A DNA stretch of 64,000 bases from positions 372,001-436,000 of the forward strand of contig NZ_CP051293.1 of NCBI RefSeq assembly GCF_013170805.1, read 5' to 3'. Shown here piece by piece: positions 35,843 to 44,628 of the stretch. The DNA is from Mesorhizobium sp. NZP2077. GTDB lineage: Bacteria > Pseudomonadota > Alphaproteobacteria > Rhizobiales > Rhizobiaceae. A program made the position numbers and the translations under genes. The notes below the pieces were generated by a model that made no database searches, was not told the DNA's origin, and was given only the letters and a program-made list of their open reading frames with translations. Each line of letters starts with the position of its first letter. Position 1 is the first letter of the stretch.

Positions 35843-35856
35843 CCAAAGCGCTTTGG
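35843..35856. promoter_or_regulatory. Candidate AglR operator 2 (upstream of aglE)
   Basis: Perfect 14-bp palindrome CCAAAGCGCTTTGG, 112 bp upstream of the aglE ATG. It contains the same 10-bp core as the site near aglR, about 220 bp away, a spacing that would also permit looping. Confidence 0.7.
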
Positions 35857-35968
35857 AAGACTCTTCGAAAGGTTGCGGTTCCCTTGCGACTGAGTCACAG
35901 TCCTGCAGCGTCGGCGGGCGGAATGGAGGTTCCGTCCGGTGTATGTGACCCACTGGGAGGGAATACCG

Positions 35969-37324
35969 ATGAAGAAAATGCTTTTGCTGGGTGCAGCGTT
36001 TGCCACGTTCGCCCTGAACGCGCCCGCGCATGCCGAACTGAAGTTCAAGCCGGGTGAAGACAAGCGCTTCAACTGGGCAAATTACGAAGACCTCAAGAAA
36101 GTCGATCTCAAGGGCGAGACCCTGACCATCTTCGGGCCGTGGCGCGGCGAGGATGAGACGCTTGTCCGTTCGGTGCTCGACTATTTCTCCGAGGCGACCG
36201 GGGCGGAGGTGAAATATTCCTCGTCTGAAAACTACGAGCAGCAGATCGTCATCGACACCCAGGCGGGCAGCCCGCCGAACATCGCCATCCTGCCGCAGCC
36301 GGGGCTCATCCAGGATCTTGCTTCCAAGGGCGTTCTGACCCCGCTGGGCGACGACGTCGCCGCATGGGTCAAGGAGAACTACGCGGCCGGCGACTCCTGG
36401 GCCAAGCTCGGCACCTTCGCAGGCAAGGACGGCAAGCCAGGATTCTATGCGCTTCCCTACAAGATCGACGTGAAAGGGCTGGTCTGGTACTCGCCCGATA
36501 ATTTCGAAGAGGCCGGCTACAAGGTCCCCAAGACCCAGGAGGAACTTGCCGAGCTCGAAAAGAAGATCATCGCCGATGGCGGCAAGCCCTGGTGCATCGG
36601 GCTTGGCTCCGGCGGCGCCACCGGCTGGCCGGCGACCGACTGGGTCGAAGACATCATGCTGCGCACGCAGCCGCCCGAGGTTTACGACAAATGGGTCAAG
36701 AACGAGATTCCCTTCACCGATCCGGCAGTGGTCAATGCCATCGACATTTTCGGCAAGATCGCCACCGACGACAAGATGGTGGATGGCGGCGCCAAGGCGG
36801 TGGCCGCGACCGACTTCCGTGACAGCCCGAAGGGCCTCTTCTCGGTGCCGCCGAAGTGCTACATGCACCATCAGGCATCGTTCATTCCCTCCTTCTTTCC
36901 GGAGGGCGTAAAGCTTGGGCAAGACGCGGACTTCTTCCCCTACCCGGCCTACGCCTCCAAGCCGGAACTCGGCACGCCGCTGGAAGTGGCCGGAACGCTG
37001 GTGATGATCACCAAGGATTCCAAGCCATCGCGCCAATTCATCAAGTTCCTGCAGATGCCGCTCGCGCATGAATTGTGGATGGCGCAGAAGAGCTTCGTCA
37101 CCCCCTTCAAGGGAGCCAACAAGGACGCCTATGGCAGCGAAGCACTGAAGAAGCAGGGCGAGATCCTGGTTGGAGCGACGACCGTGCGCTTCGACGGTTC
37201 CGACCTGATGCCGGGCAAGATCGGCGCCGGCTCGTTCTGGACCGGGATGATCGATCTGGTCGGCGGCAAGTCCGCCCAGGATGTCGCCACAGACATCCAG
37301 AAGAGCTGGGACGGGATCAAGTAA
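35969..37324 (+). CDS. aglE: Alpha-glucoside ABC transporter substrate-binding protein
   Basis: 451 aa from the ATG at 35969, with GGGAGGG about 8 bases upstream. Signal peptide 1-22 (MKKMLLLGAAFATFAL... AHA). The rest is a family 1 sugar-binding protein (WRGEDETLVRSVLDYFSEA, GSPPNIAILPQPG, YALPYKIDVKGLVWYSPDN). It captures sucrose, maltose, trehalose or related alpha-glucosides in the periplasm. A GC hairpin in the 230-bp gap before aglF may raise its mRNA relative to the permease genes. Confidence 0.9.
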   Translation: MKKMLLLGAAFATFALNAPAHAELKFKPGEDKRFNWANYEDLKKVDLKGETLTIFGPWRGEDETLVRSVLDYFSEATGAEVKYSSSENYEQQIVIDTQAGSPPNIAILPQPGLIQDLASKGVLTPLGDDVAAWVKENYAAGDSWAKLGTFAGKDGKPGFYALPYKIDVKGLVWYSPDNFEEAGYKVPKTQEELAELEKKIIADGGKPWCIGLGSGGATGWPATDWVEDIMLRTQPPEVYDKWVKNEIPFTDPAVVNAIDIFGKIATDDKMVDGGAKAVAATDFRDSPKGLFSVPPKCYMHHQASFIPSFFPEGVKLGQDADFFPYPAYASKPELGTPLEVAGTLVMITKDSKPSRQFIKFLQMPLAHELWMAQKSFVTPFKGANKDAYGSEALKKQGEILVGATTVRFDGSDLMPGKIGAGSFWTGMIDLVGGKSAQDVATDIQKSWDGIK

Positions 37325-37395
37325 GCAATAGATCGGCTCGGTCGCCGAGCGCTTTATCTTCGTACTGGATCCGGACCTTGACGGCCCGGACCCGA

Positions 37396-37420
37396 CGGCG
37401 GCCCACGCCGCCGCCGTTTT
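37396..37420 (+). terminator. Hairpin between aglE and aglF (attenuating or stabilising)
   Basis: CGGCGGC / GCCGCCG stem with loop CCAC, followed by CCGTTTT. It looks like a partial terminator inside the operon. Such hairpins after binding-protein genes commonly give excess binding protein over membrane subunits; that role is inferred. Confidence 0.55.
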
Positions 37421-37554
37421 GTCATGAGCGCATCGACATGAAGCGCAATCCGTACGCGAGACATTTTGCGGCCGATCGCGCTTCAAACAACTGAATCGGC
37501 GCCTGATCCCCAAGGATACAAACCTTGCCGGATCGTGCGCAGGGGGAGGAATGC

Positions 37555-38568
37555 ATGGCGTCTCAGATTCTCTCGGCCATATTTGTCATCATCGTTGGTG
37601 TTGGCGGCTGCGTCGCCTATTTCTGGGGCGCCAACAAGCTGGTCGACCTGATATTCCCGTCGCGTGGCGTTTCCGGCACTGCTGCGATCGACAATCTGCG
37701 CCGGCAGGGCCTGGTGCGGCCATGGCTGTTCGTCGGTCCGGCGATGATCATCCTGACGATTTATCTGATCTATCCCGTGATCGAAACGCTGCGGCTCTCC
37801 TTCCTCGACCGCGGCGGCATCAATTTCGTCGGCCTTGCCAATTATCAATGGGCCTTCGGCGATCGCGACTTCCGCAACTCGATCCTCAACAATGTGCTGT
37901 GGCTGGCTGTCGTGCCCGCCGCCTGCACCTTCCTTGGCCTGATCATTGCCGTGCTCACCGACAAGATCTGGTGGGGCACGATCGCCAAGAGCCTGATCTT
38001 CCTGCCACTGGCGATCTCGTTTGTCGGCGCCAGCGTGATCTGGAAATTTATCTACGAGTACCGCGGCGAGGGGCAGGTGCAGATCGGCATCCTCAATGCC
38101 ATCATCCAGCATTTCGGCGGCCAGCCGCAGGTCTGGATATCGCTGCCGTTCTGGAACAATTTCTTCCTGATGGTCATCCTGATCTGGATCCAGACCGGAT
38201 TTGCCATGGTCATCCTGTCCTCGGCGCTGCGCGGCATTCCCGAAGAGACGCTGGAAGCCGCCGTGATCGACGGCGCCAACCCGTTCCAGATATTCTGGAA
38301 GATCATGGTGCCGCAGATCTGGGGCACCATCGCCGTCGTCTGGACCACGATCACCATTCTGGTGCTCAAAGTGTTCGACATCGTGCTGACCATGACCAAC
38401 GGCCAGTGGAACAGCCAGGTGCTGGCCAACCTAATGTTCGACTGGATGTTCCGTGGCGGCGGTGATTTCGGCCGCGGCGCCACCATCGCCATCATCATCA
38501 TGATCGCGGTCATCCCGATCATGGTCTGGAACATCCGCCAGGCGAACAAAGAAACGGGAGGGCATTGA
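37555..38568 (+). CDS. aglF: Alpha-glucoside ABC transporter permease
   Basis: 337 aa from the ATG at 37555, preceded by AGGGGGAGG. The MalF-type permease has an N-terminal anchor helix (ILSAIFVIIVGVGGCVAYF) and then the core (WLFVGPAMIILTIYLIYPV). The EAA loop is EETLEAAVIDGANPFQIFWK followed by IMVPQIW. It pairs with AglG in the inner membrane. aglG begins 1 bp after its stop. Confidence 0.92.
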   Translation: MASQILSAIFVIIVGVGGCVAYFWGANKLVDLIFPSRGVSGTAAIDNLRRQGLVRPWLFVGPAMIILTIYLIYPVIETLRLSFLDRGGINFVGLANYQWAFGDRDFRNSILNNVLWLAVVPAACTFLGLIIAVLTDKIWWGTIAKSLIFLPLAISFVGASVIWKFIYEYRGEGQVQIGILNAIIQHFGGQPQVWISLPFWNNFFLMVILIWIQTGFAMVILSSALRGIPEETLEAAVIDGANPFQIFWKIMVPQIWGTIAVVWTTITILVLKVFDIVLTMTNGQWNSQVLANLMFDWMFRGGGDFGRGATIAIIIMIAVIPIMVWNIRQANKETGGH

Positions 38569-38569
38569 G

Positions 38570-39724
38570 ATGGCCGTCGCCACCGGAAAGTCCTTCGCCA
38601 GCCGCTTCGGCGTCCACATCGCGGTGCTGATCTTTGTTACGATCTGGACCATCCCGACGCTCGGCATCCTAGTCTCCTCGCTGCGCGACAAGGACCAGAT
38701 CATCGCCTCGGGCTGGTGGAACTCGTTCTCCAGTTCCAGCCAGACGGAAGCCGGCCGCCTGCCGCCCGCCTCGGCGCAGACCCAGAAGGACGGCAAATTC
38801 GTCCTCGAGGGCAACATCTTCGGCGACGGTGCCAAGCGTGCGATCAGCGCCTTCGGCGTCAAGGCGGCGGCCCCGACACAGTATCCGGTCGGCAGTCCGG
38901 CCGATCTCGGCGACGGCGTGACCCTGCAGGTCAATGCCGATGGCAGCTTCGTCATGGTCTCGCCCAAGGCGTTCGAAGGCGATCGTGGCCAGCGCGTTTA
39001 CTACGCCTCGTCGGCGCCGCCGAAATTCACCACCGATAACTACAAGACCGTGCTGCTTTCGGAAGGCATCGGGCGCTCGTTCATGAACTCGCTGACGGTC
39101 ACCATTCCGGCGACCGTCATCCCGATCCTGATCGCGGCCTTTGCCGCCTACGCACTGGCCTGGATGCGTTTTCCCGGCCGGGCGCTGCTGATCGCGGTCA
39201 TCATCGGCCTCCTGGTGGTGCCGCTGCAGATGTCGCTGATCCCGCTGTTGAAACTCTACAACGGCGTCGGCACTTTCTTCGGCGTACCATCGAAAACCTA
39301 TCTCGGCATCTGGCTGGCCCATACCGGCTTCGGCTTGCCCTTCGCCATCTACCTGCTCAGGAGCTACATCGCCGGACTGCCACGCGAAATCATGGAATCG
39401 GCGCGCATCGACGGCGCCAGCGATTTCGAGATCTTCGTCAAGATCGTACTGCCGCTGTCATTCCCGGTGCTGGCGTCGTTTGCCATCTTCCAGTTCCTGT
39501 GGGTATGGAACGATCTCTTGGTGGCGATGGTGTTCCTTGGTACGGAAGCAGACCAGATCGTGCTCACGGCCAAGCTCAACGCACTGCTTGGATCACGCGG
39601 CGGCGATTGGGAGATCCTGACGACATCGGCCTTCGTGACCATCATCGTGCCGCTAATCGTGTTCTTCTCGCTGCAACGCTATTTCGTCCGCGGGCTGCTT
39701 GCCGGCTCGGTGAAAGGAGGCTGA
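38570..39724 (+). CDS. aglG: Alpha-glucoside ABC transporter permease
   Basis: 384 aa, a MalG-type permease. An unusually long periplasmic region of about 110 residues sits between the first helix and the core (about 40-150), as in AglG-like proteins. The EAA loop is REIMESARIDGASDFEIFVK followed by IVLPLS. The C-terminus QRYFVRGLLAGSVKG is typical. With AglF and AglK it imports alpha-glucosides. aglA starts 4 bp after its stop. Confidence 0.92.
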   Translation: MAVATGKSFASRFGVHIAVLIFVTIWTIPTLGILVSSLRDKDQIIASGWWNSFSSSSQTEAGRLPPASAQTQKDGKFVLEGNIFGDGAKRAISAFGVKAAAPTQYPVGSPADLGDGVTLQVNADGSFVMVSPKAFEGDRGQRVYYASSAPPKFTTDNYKTVLLSEGIGRSFMNSLTVTIPATVIPILIAAFAAYALAWMRFPGRALLIAVIIGLLVVPLQMSLIPLLKLYNGVGTFFGVPSKTYLGIWLAHTGFGLPFAIYLLRSYIAGLPREIMESARIDGASDFEIFVKIVLPLSFPVLASFAIFQFLWVWNDLLVAMVFLGTEADQIVLTAKLNALLGSRGGDWEILTTSAFVTIIVPLIVFFSLQRYFVRGLLAGSVKGG

Positions 39725-39728
39725 AACA

Positions 39729-41393
39729 ATGCAATCCGCTTTGAAGGCCCGTTCGAAGCCTGACCTCGCCGTCGACCGCGACTGGTGGCGAGGTGCGGTG
39801 ATCTACCAGATCTATCCGCGCAGCTATCAGGATTCGAACGGCGACGGCATCGGCGACCTCAAGGGCATCATCGGGCGGCTGCCCTACATCGCCTCGCTTG
39901 GCGCAGATGCCATCTGGATCTCGCCGTTCTTCAAGTCGCCGATGAAGGATTTCGGCTACGACGTCTCGGACTATTGCGACGTCGACCCGATGTTCGGCAC
40001 GCTGGCCGATTTCGACGCGCTGACGGCGGAGGCGCACCGGCTGGGTCTCAAGGTGATGATCGACGAAGTGCTGTCGCACACCGCCGACAGCCATCCCTGG
40101 TTCAAGGAAAGCCGATCGAGCCGCATCAATCCGAAGGCAGACTGGTATGTGTGGGCGGACGCAAGGCCCGACGGCACGCCGCCCAACAACTGGCTGTCGA
40201 TCTTCGGTGGCTCGGCTTGGCAGTGGGACACCAGCCGCCAGCAATATTATCTGCACAATTTCCTGGCCGAGCAACCGGACCTCAACTTCCACAACCGCGA
40301 GGTCCAGGACGCGCTGCTCGACGTCACCCGCTTCTGGCTGGAACGCGGCGTCGACGGTTTCCGCCTCGACACGATCAATTTCTACTTCCACAGCCAGGGC
40401 CTGGAGAGCAATCCGCCGCTGCCGCCGGAAGAGCGCAACGACCAGACCGCGCCAGCGGTCAATCCCTACAATTATCAGGACCATATCTACGACAAGAGCC
40501 GGCCGGAAAACGTCGGCTTCCTCGAACGCTTCCGCGCCCTGCTCGACGAATATCCGGCGACCGCCGCTGTCGGCGAGGTCGGCGATTCGCAGCGCGGGCT
40601 GGAGGTCGTGGCGGCCTATACCGCTGGCGGCAAGCGCGTGCACATGTGCTATTCCTTCGACTTCCTGGCGCCGGAAAAGATCAGCGCCGAAAAGGTCCGC
40701 TCGGTGCTGGAAGCCTTCGGAAAGGTCGCCAGCGACGGCTGGTCGTGCTGGGCTTTTTCCAACCATGACGTGATGCGCCCGGCCTCGCGCTGGGCCGCCA
40801 GCGAAGCTGACCCGATCGCCTATCTCAAGGTCATCTCGGCATTGCTTATGTCGCTGCGCGGCTCTGTCTGCCTCTACCAGGGCGAAGAGCTCGGGCTCGG
40901 CGAAGCTGAATTACGCTTCGAGGATTTGCAGGATCCGTATGGCATCCGTTTCTGGCCGGAATTCAAGGGCCGCGATGGCTGCCGCACGCCCATGGTGTGG
41001 GATGGTAGCGCCAAGAATGGCGGCTTCTCCCAGGCAAAGCCCTGGTTGCCGGTGCCGGCCAAGCATCTGGCGCAAGCGGTCAATGTCCAGCAAGGCGACC
41101 AGGCTTCGCTGCTCGAGCACTATCGGCGCTTCCTCACCTTCCGCCGCGCCCATCCGGCACTGGCCAAGGGCGACATCACCTTCATCGAAAGCGAGGGCGA
41201 CACCGTCGCCTTCACGCGCCGGGCGGGCAATGAGCAGATCGTCTGTGTCTTCAACCTCGGCGCCAAGCCGGCCACGGTTGACCTTGGCAGCCGACCCCTG
41301 CAACCTTTGCCGGGACACGGGTTTTCCGGGCAGACGAGCCCCGGTTCGATCGAGCTTGGCGGCTACGGCGCCTGGTTCGGACGTATCGACTGA
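39729..41393 (+). CDS. aglA: Alpha-glucosidase, GH13
   Basis: 554 aa. The (beta/alpha)8 GH13 domain has the conserved regions: DEVLSHTADSHPWF; DGFRLDTINF with the nucleophile D214; AVGEVGD with acid E283; and SNHDVMRP with D347. No signal peptide is present, so it hydrolyses the alpha-glucoside after import, releasing glucose. It lies between the permease genes and aglK, the same order as the rhizobial agl operon. A second, long open frame overlapping its 3' half is out of phase and is not counted as coding. Confidence 0.93.
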   Translation: MQSALKARSKPDLAVDRDWWRGAVIYQIYPRSYQDSNGDGIGDLKGIIGRLPYIASLGADAIWISPFFKSPMKDFGYDVSDYCDVDPMFGTLADFDALTAEAHRLGLKVMIDEVLSHTADSHPWFKESRSSRINPKADWYVWADARPDGTPPNNWLSIFGGSAWQWDTSRQQYYLHNFLAEQPDLNFHNREVQDALLDVTRFWLERGVDGFRLDTINFYFHSQGLESNPPLPPEERNDQTAPAVNPYNYQDHIYDKSRPENVGFLERFRALLDEYPATAAVGEVGDSQRGLEVVAAYTAGGKRVHMCYSFDFLAPEKISAEKVRSVLEAFGKVASDGWSCWAFSNHDVMRPASRWAASEADPIAYLKVISALLMSLRGSVCLYQGEELGLGEAELRFEDLQDPYGIRFWPEFKGRDGCRTPMVWDGSAKNGGFSQAKPWLPVPAKHLAQAVNVQQGDQASLLEHYRRFLTFRRAHPALAKGDITFIESEGDTVAFTRRAGNEQIVCVFNLGAKPATVDLGSRPLQPLPGHGFSGQTSPGSIELGGYGAWFGRID

Positions 41394-41424
41394 AATCTTT
41401 GAGGAAATCACTGGGAGGAAACCA

Positions 41425-42537
41425 ATGGCCGATGTCAATCTGAGACAAGTGAAGAAGTCCTACGGCAATCTCAACATTCTCCATGGCATCGACCTCGATA
41501 TCAAATCGGGCGAGTTCATCGTCTTCGTCGGTCCGTCGGGCTGCGGCAAGTCGACCTTGCTGCGCTCCATCGCCGGGCTCGAGGAAATCACGTCGGGCGA
41601 GTTGAAGATCGACGGCGAAGTGGTCAATGACGTGCCGCCGTCCAAGCGGGGCATCGCCATGGTGTTCCAGTCCTACGCGCTCTATCCGCACATGACCGTC
41701 TACGACAACATGGCGTTCTCGATGAAGATCGGCAAGGAGAACAAGGCCGAGATCGACCGGCGCGTGCGCCAGGCGGCGGAGATCCTGCAGCTGACCAAAT
41801 ATCTCGACCGGCTGCCCAAGGCGATGTCGGGCGGGCAGCGCCAGCGCGTCGCCATCGGCCGCGCCATCGTGCGCAATCCGAAAGTGTTCCTGTTCGACGA
41901 GCCACTGTCTAACCTTGATGCCGCGCTGCGCGTCGCCACGCGTATCGAGATCGCCAAGCTCAAGGAATCGATGCCCAACACGACCATGATCTACGTCACC
42001 CACGACCAGGTCGAGGCGATGACGCTGGCCGACCGCATCGTGGTGTTGAAGGACGGCCATATCGAGCAAGTCGGTACGCCGATGGATCTCTACAAGAAGC
42101 CGGGCAATCTGTTCGTCGCCCAATTCATCGGCTCACCGGCCATGAACATCCTGCCGGCGACCATCGACAAATCAGGCAACCCGACCGTCGTCAGCCATGT
42201 CGGGGGGCGCAAGGCTACGGTGCCGATTACGACACCTGCCTCGGCGAAGGGGGCGGCGGTAAGCTTCGGCGTGCGACCGGAGGATCTAATCATCGCCACA
42301 GGCGCGGATTATCTGTTCGAGGGAACAGTCGATTATGTCGAGCAGCTCGGCGAGGTTCAGCTGGTCTATGTCGACATCGGCCGCGCCGACCTGCCGCTGG
42401 TGACGAAGCTGCCGGGCAATGTCGAGGTCAAGCGCGGCTCGACGCTGCGGCTGAGCGCCAATGCCGAGGACCTGCATATCTTCGATGCGGACGGACATTC
42501 CTTCGCGCTTCAAAAGCCGGAAGCAAAAGCAGCCTGA
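41425..42537 (+). CDS. aglK: Alpha-glucoside ABC transporter ATPase (MalK/UgpC type)
   Basis: 370 aa from the ATG at 41425, preceded by GGGAGGAA; translation upstream of this point would overlap aglA. The nucleotide-binding domain has GPSGCGKST, MSGGQRQRV, FLFDEPLSNLDAALR and the switch His in YVTHDQVEA. The C-terminal TOBE/regulatory domain starts near residue 240 (FIGSPAMNILPA, SFGVRPEDLI). It powers AglFG and may also serve other family 1 sugar importers. A strong terminator follows. Confidence 0.93.
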   Translation: MADVNLRQVKKSYGNLNILHGIDLDIKSGEFIVFVGPSGCGKSTLLRSIAGLEEITSGELKIDGEVVNDVPPSKRGIAMVFQSYALYPHMTVYDNMAFSMKIGKENKAEIDRRVRQAAEILQLTKYLDRLPKAMSGGQRQRVAIGRAIVRNPKVFLFDEPLSNLDAALRVATRIEIAKLKESMPNTTMIYVTHDQVEAMTLADRIVVLKDGHIEQVGTPMDLYKKPGNLFVAQFIGSPAMNILPATIDKSGNPTVVSHVGGRKATVPITTPASAKGAAVSFGVRPEDLIIATGADYLFEGTVDYVEQLGEVQLVYVDIGRADLPLVTKLPGNVEVKRGSTLRLSANAEDLHIFDADGHSFALQKPEAKAA

Positions 42538-42573
42538 GGCCGCCGGTCCTGCTGGCTGAAGGCGACACAAAAA

Positions 42574-42606
42574 AGCGGCGGGCCGGGCCCGCCGCTCTCT
42601 TTTTCG
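42574..42606 (+). terminator. Rho-independent terminator of the agl operon
   Basis: AGCGGCGGGCC / GGCCCGCCGCT stem (11-bp arms) followed by CTCTTTTTC and preceded by an A-run. It lies 37 bp after the aglK stop, is strong by eye, and may work in both directions. Confidence 0.9.
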
Positions 42607-42624
42607 GAACATCAGCTTCGGCTG

Positions 42625-42850
42625 TTAACGGCCGAAGAGGTTCCGGCCGCTGCCCTGAGGGGCGGACTTCTGCACGTCGCCCGACGAATTGAGCAGCTTG
42701 TAGACCGGCGAGCCGCTTTCACGGATCGAAGCCGTGCCGCGAATTGCCAACCGGAGTCGCGGTAGGCTGGTTGGCGCCATTGACGCCATAGTTGTCGCCG
42801 CCTGCGAAGGCTCTACGTTCCGGATCGATTTTGATCGCCGGTACAGCCGT
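42625..42850 (-). pseudogene. Remnant of a small secreted-type protein gene, frameshifted
   Basis: Read on the minus strand, an upstream piece (FAGGDNYGVNGANQPTATPVG) and a downstream piece (RESGSPVYKLLNSSGDVQK, then SAPQGSGRNLFGR and stop at 42625) look like parts of one small protein. They lie in different frames, with the break near 42735. No intact start with a good ribosome site is visible upstream. It is probably a decayed gene, or a real short gene with one base error. No family is recognised. Confidence 0.4.
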
Positions 42851-42971
42851 CACCGAAACGATTCTCGTGACCGTTGACCTTGATCCGAGCGTTGCGCATG
42901 CGTGTCGCGCCACATGGATGCGATGTCGCTTTCATGCCGATGTCGCAAGCGCTGTCGTGATTAGATGATGT

Positions 42972-43150
42972 CATCTCAGGTGCCGCTTCGTGACGATGGA
43001 GCGGAGAATTGGGAAGCCGGTCAGAATCCGGCGCTGCCCCCGCAACGGTGGTGGAGTTCAAGTCGCAACGGGAGACCACTGGGCGAAAGCCTGGGAAGGT
43101 GTCGCGATCGTCCGCAAGGACACTCCAGAGCCCGGAAACCAGCCCGAGAT
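42972..43150 (+). ncRNA. Cobalamin riboswitch
   Basis: All conserved blocks of the adenosylcobalamin riboswitch are in order on the plus strand. They are GGTGCCG at the 5' end; GAATTGGGAAGCCGG then TCAGAATCCGG; the B12 box CTGCCCCCGCAACGG at 43034; AAGCCTGGGAAGG; and CCAGAGCCCGGAAACCAGCC at the 3' end (43125-43144). The aptamer points toward gbcA, 220 bp downstream. Between them lie a GCCGGC-TTTC-GCCGGC hairpin (43200-43215) and two larger palindromes. B12 binding normally reduces expression of the downstream gene. B12 riboswitches usually precede B12 synthesis, transport or B12-independent isozyme genes, so this setting is unusual. Confidence 0.93.
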
Positions 43151-43255
43151 TTCTAGACTCGACTGATCGCGGTGGGCGGTCAAGAGGCGGATCGCGCATG
43201 CCGGCTTTCGCCGGCCTGCGTACGGTCCTTCCTCAATCACCACCATAATCAGTCA

Positions 43256-43349
43256 TTGGAGCGACGTGCGTCCACTTGGACGCACAAGTGCGCTCCAAGG
43301 CTTTGAATTTGCGCATCGTGCTTTCCGAGATCGATTTCGGGCCGATGCG
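43256..43349. repeat. Paired palindromic intergenic element in the gbcA leader
   Basis: Two adjacent hairpins. The first has an outer stem TTGGAGCG (43256-43263) / CGCTCCAA (43291-43298) and an inner stem GTGCGTCC / GGACGCAC with loop ACTT. The second has CGCATCG (43312-43318) / CGATGCG (43343-43349) around an imperfect palindrome CCGAGATCGATTTCGG. This design matches dispersed palindromic units of rhizobial intergenic regions as I recall them. Here it lies between the riboswitch and the gbcA start. Confidence 0.65.
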
Positions 43350-43369
43350 GCGAACGAAGAGGACAGGAC

Positions 43370-44617
43370 ATGGATACGCGCGACGACATGCTGAAGCTCT
43401 TGAACAGCCGCAGGGACGGATTCTCGCTCGAGCAGCCGTTCTACACGGATCCCGATTTCTTCAAACTGGACATGGAGCTGATCTGGTATCGCGACTGGCT
43501 GTTCATCGGCCATGATTGCGAACTGCCCAAGCCCGGCAGCTTCATCACCGTACAGATCGGCGATTATCCGGTCGTGCTGGTGCGCGATCAGCAGGGCAAG
43601 ATCAACGCCTTCCACAATTCCTGCCGCCATCGCGGCAGCCGCGTCTGCAACACCGACAAGGGCATGGCCGCCAAGCTGGTCTGTCCTTACCACCAGTGGA
43701 CCTATGAGCTGGACGGACGCCTGCTGTTTGCCCGCCAGATGGCCGACGGTTTCGACAAGAGCCAGTTCGGCCTGAAGCCGGTCGCCTGCGAAAGCGTGGC
43801 CGGCTACATCTTCATATGCCTGGCCAAGGAGCCCGCCGACTTCGCACCGATGCGGGCGATGATCGAGCCCTACCTCAAGCCGCACCGGCTCAGCGAAGCA
43901 AAGATCGCCTTCGAGAGCACGATCGTCGAGAAAGGCAACTGGAAGCTCGTCTGGGAAAACAACCGCGAGTGCTACCATTGCGCCGGCAATCACCCGGAGT
44001 TGTGCAAGACCTTCCCGGAAGCCCCGACGGTGACCGGCGTGCAAGGCGCCGACAGCGATCCGGAGATGCTGGCGCACTGGGCGAAGTGCGAGGCGGCCGG
44101 CCTGCCGAGCAAGTTCCGCATCGACCCGGCCGGACAATACCGCGCCACCCGCGCGCCGCTGCTGCGCGAGGCGGTCAGCTACACAATGACCGGCAAGCGG
44201 GCGGTGAAGAAGAACCTGTCCGACACAGTCTCGGCCGACCGCATCGGCACCTTGATGCACTATCACTACCCGACGACTTGGAACCATATCCTGATCGACC
44301 ATGCCGTCACCTTCCGCGTGCTGCCGATCAGTGCGACCGAAACCGCGGTGACGACCAAATGGCTGGTCCACAAGGATGCGGTCGATGGCGTCGATTACGA
44401 TCTTGCCGAACTCACCCATGTCTGGACCGAGACCAACGACCAGGATCGCCGCATCGTCGAGGAAAACGCCTTCGGCATCCTGTCGCCGGCCTATGAACCA
44501 GGCCCCTATTCGGAGCTGCATGAGGGTGGCGTGATCCAGTTCGTCGACTGGTACGCCCGCTTCATCGGTCCGCGCCTCGCCGACGATGGCAAGCCGGCGC
44601 TGCGCAGTGTCGCCTGA
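43370..44617 (+). CDS. gbcA: Glycine betaine demethylase, Rieske oxygenase subunit
   Basis: 415 aa. Rieske 2Fe-2S ligands: C85-R-H87 and C105-P-Y-H108 (HNSCRHRGSR, VCPYHQWTYELDG). The catalytic domain has the mononuclear-iron site WENNRECYHCAGNHPEL. The C-terminus TTKWLVHKDAVDGVDYDL and ETNDQDRRIVEENAFGI matches Pseudomonas GbcA as remembered and differs from aromatic-ring oxygenases. It removes one methyl of glycine betaine as formaldehyde, giving dimethylglycine, using O2 and electrons from GbcB. Proline-betaine demethylase (Stc2-like) is the main alternative. The cobalamin riboswitch upstream suggests control by B12. Confidence 0.88.
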   Translation: MDTRDDMLKLLNSRRDGFSLEQPFYTDPDFFKLDMELIWYRDWLFIGHDCELPKPGSFITVQIGDYPVVLVRDQQGKINAFHNSCRHRGSRVCNTDKGMAAKLVCPYHQWTYELDGRLLFARQMADGFDKSQFGLKPVACESVAGYIFICLAKEPADFAPMRAMIEPYLKPHRLSEAKIAFESTIVEKGNWKLVWENNRECYHCAGNHPELCKTFPEAPTVTGVQGADSDPEMLAHWAKCEAAGLPSKFRIDPAGQYRATRAPLLREAVSYTMTGKRAVKKNLSDTVSADRIGTLMHYHYPTTWNHILIDHAVTFRVLPISATETAVTTKWLVHKDAVDGVDYDLAELTHVWTETNDQDRRIVEENAFGILSPAYEPGPYSELHEGGVIQFVDWYARFIGPRLADDGKPALRSVA

Positions 44618-44628
44618 GAGGTTGAGGG

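Noticed and set aside
40939..41424. A long 5' extension of aglK
   Set aside because: It overlaps aglA out of frame; the real aglK start at 41425 has a strong ribosome site and family-like N-terminus.
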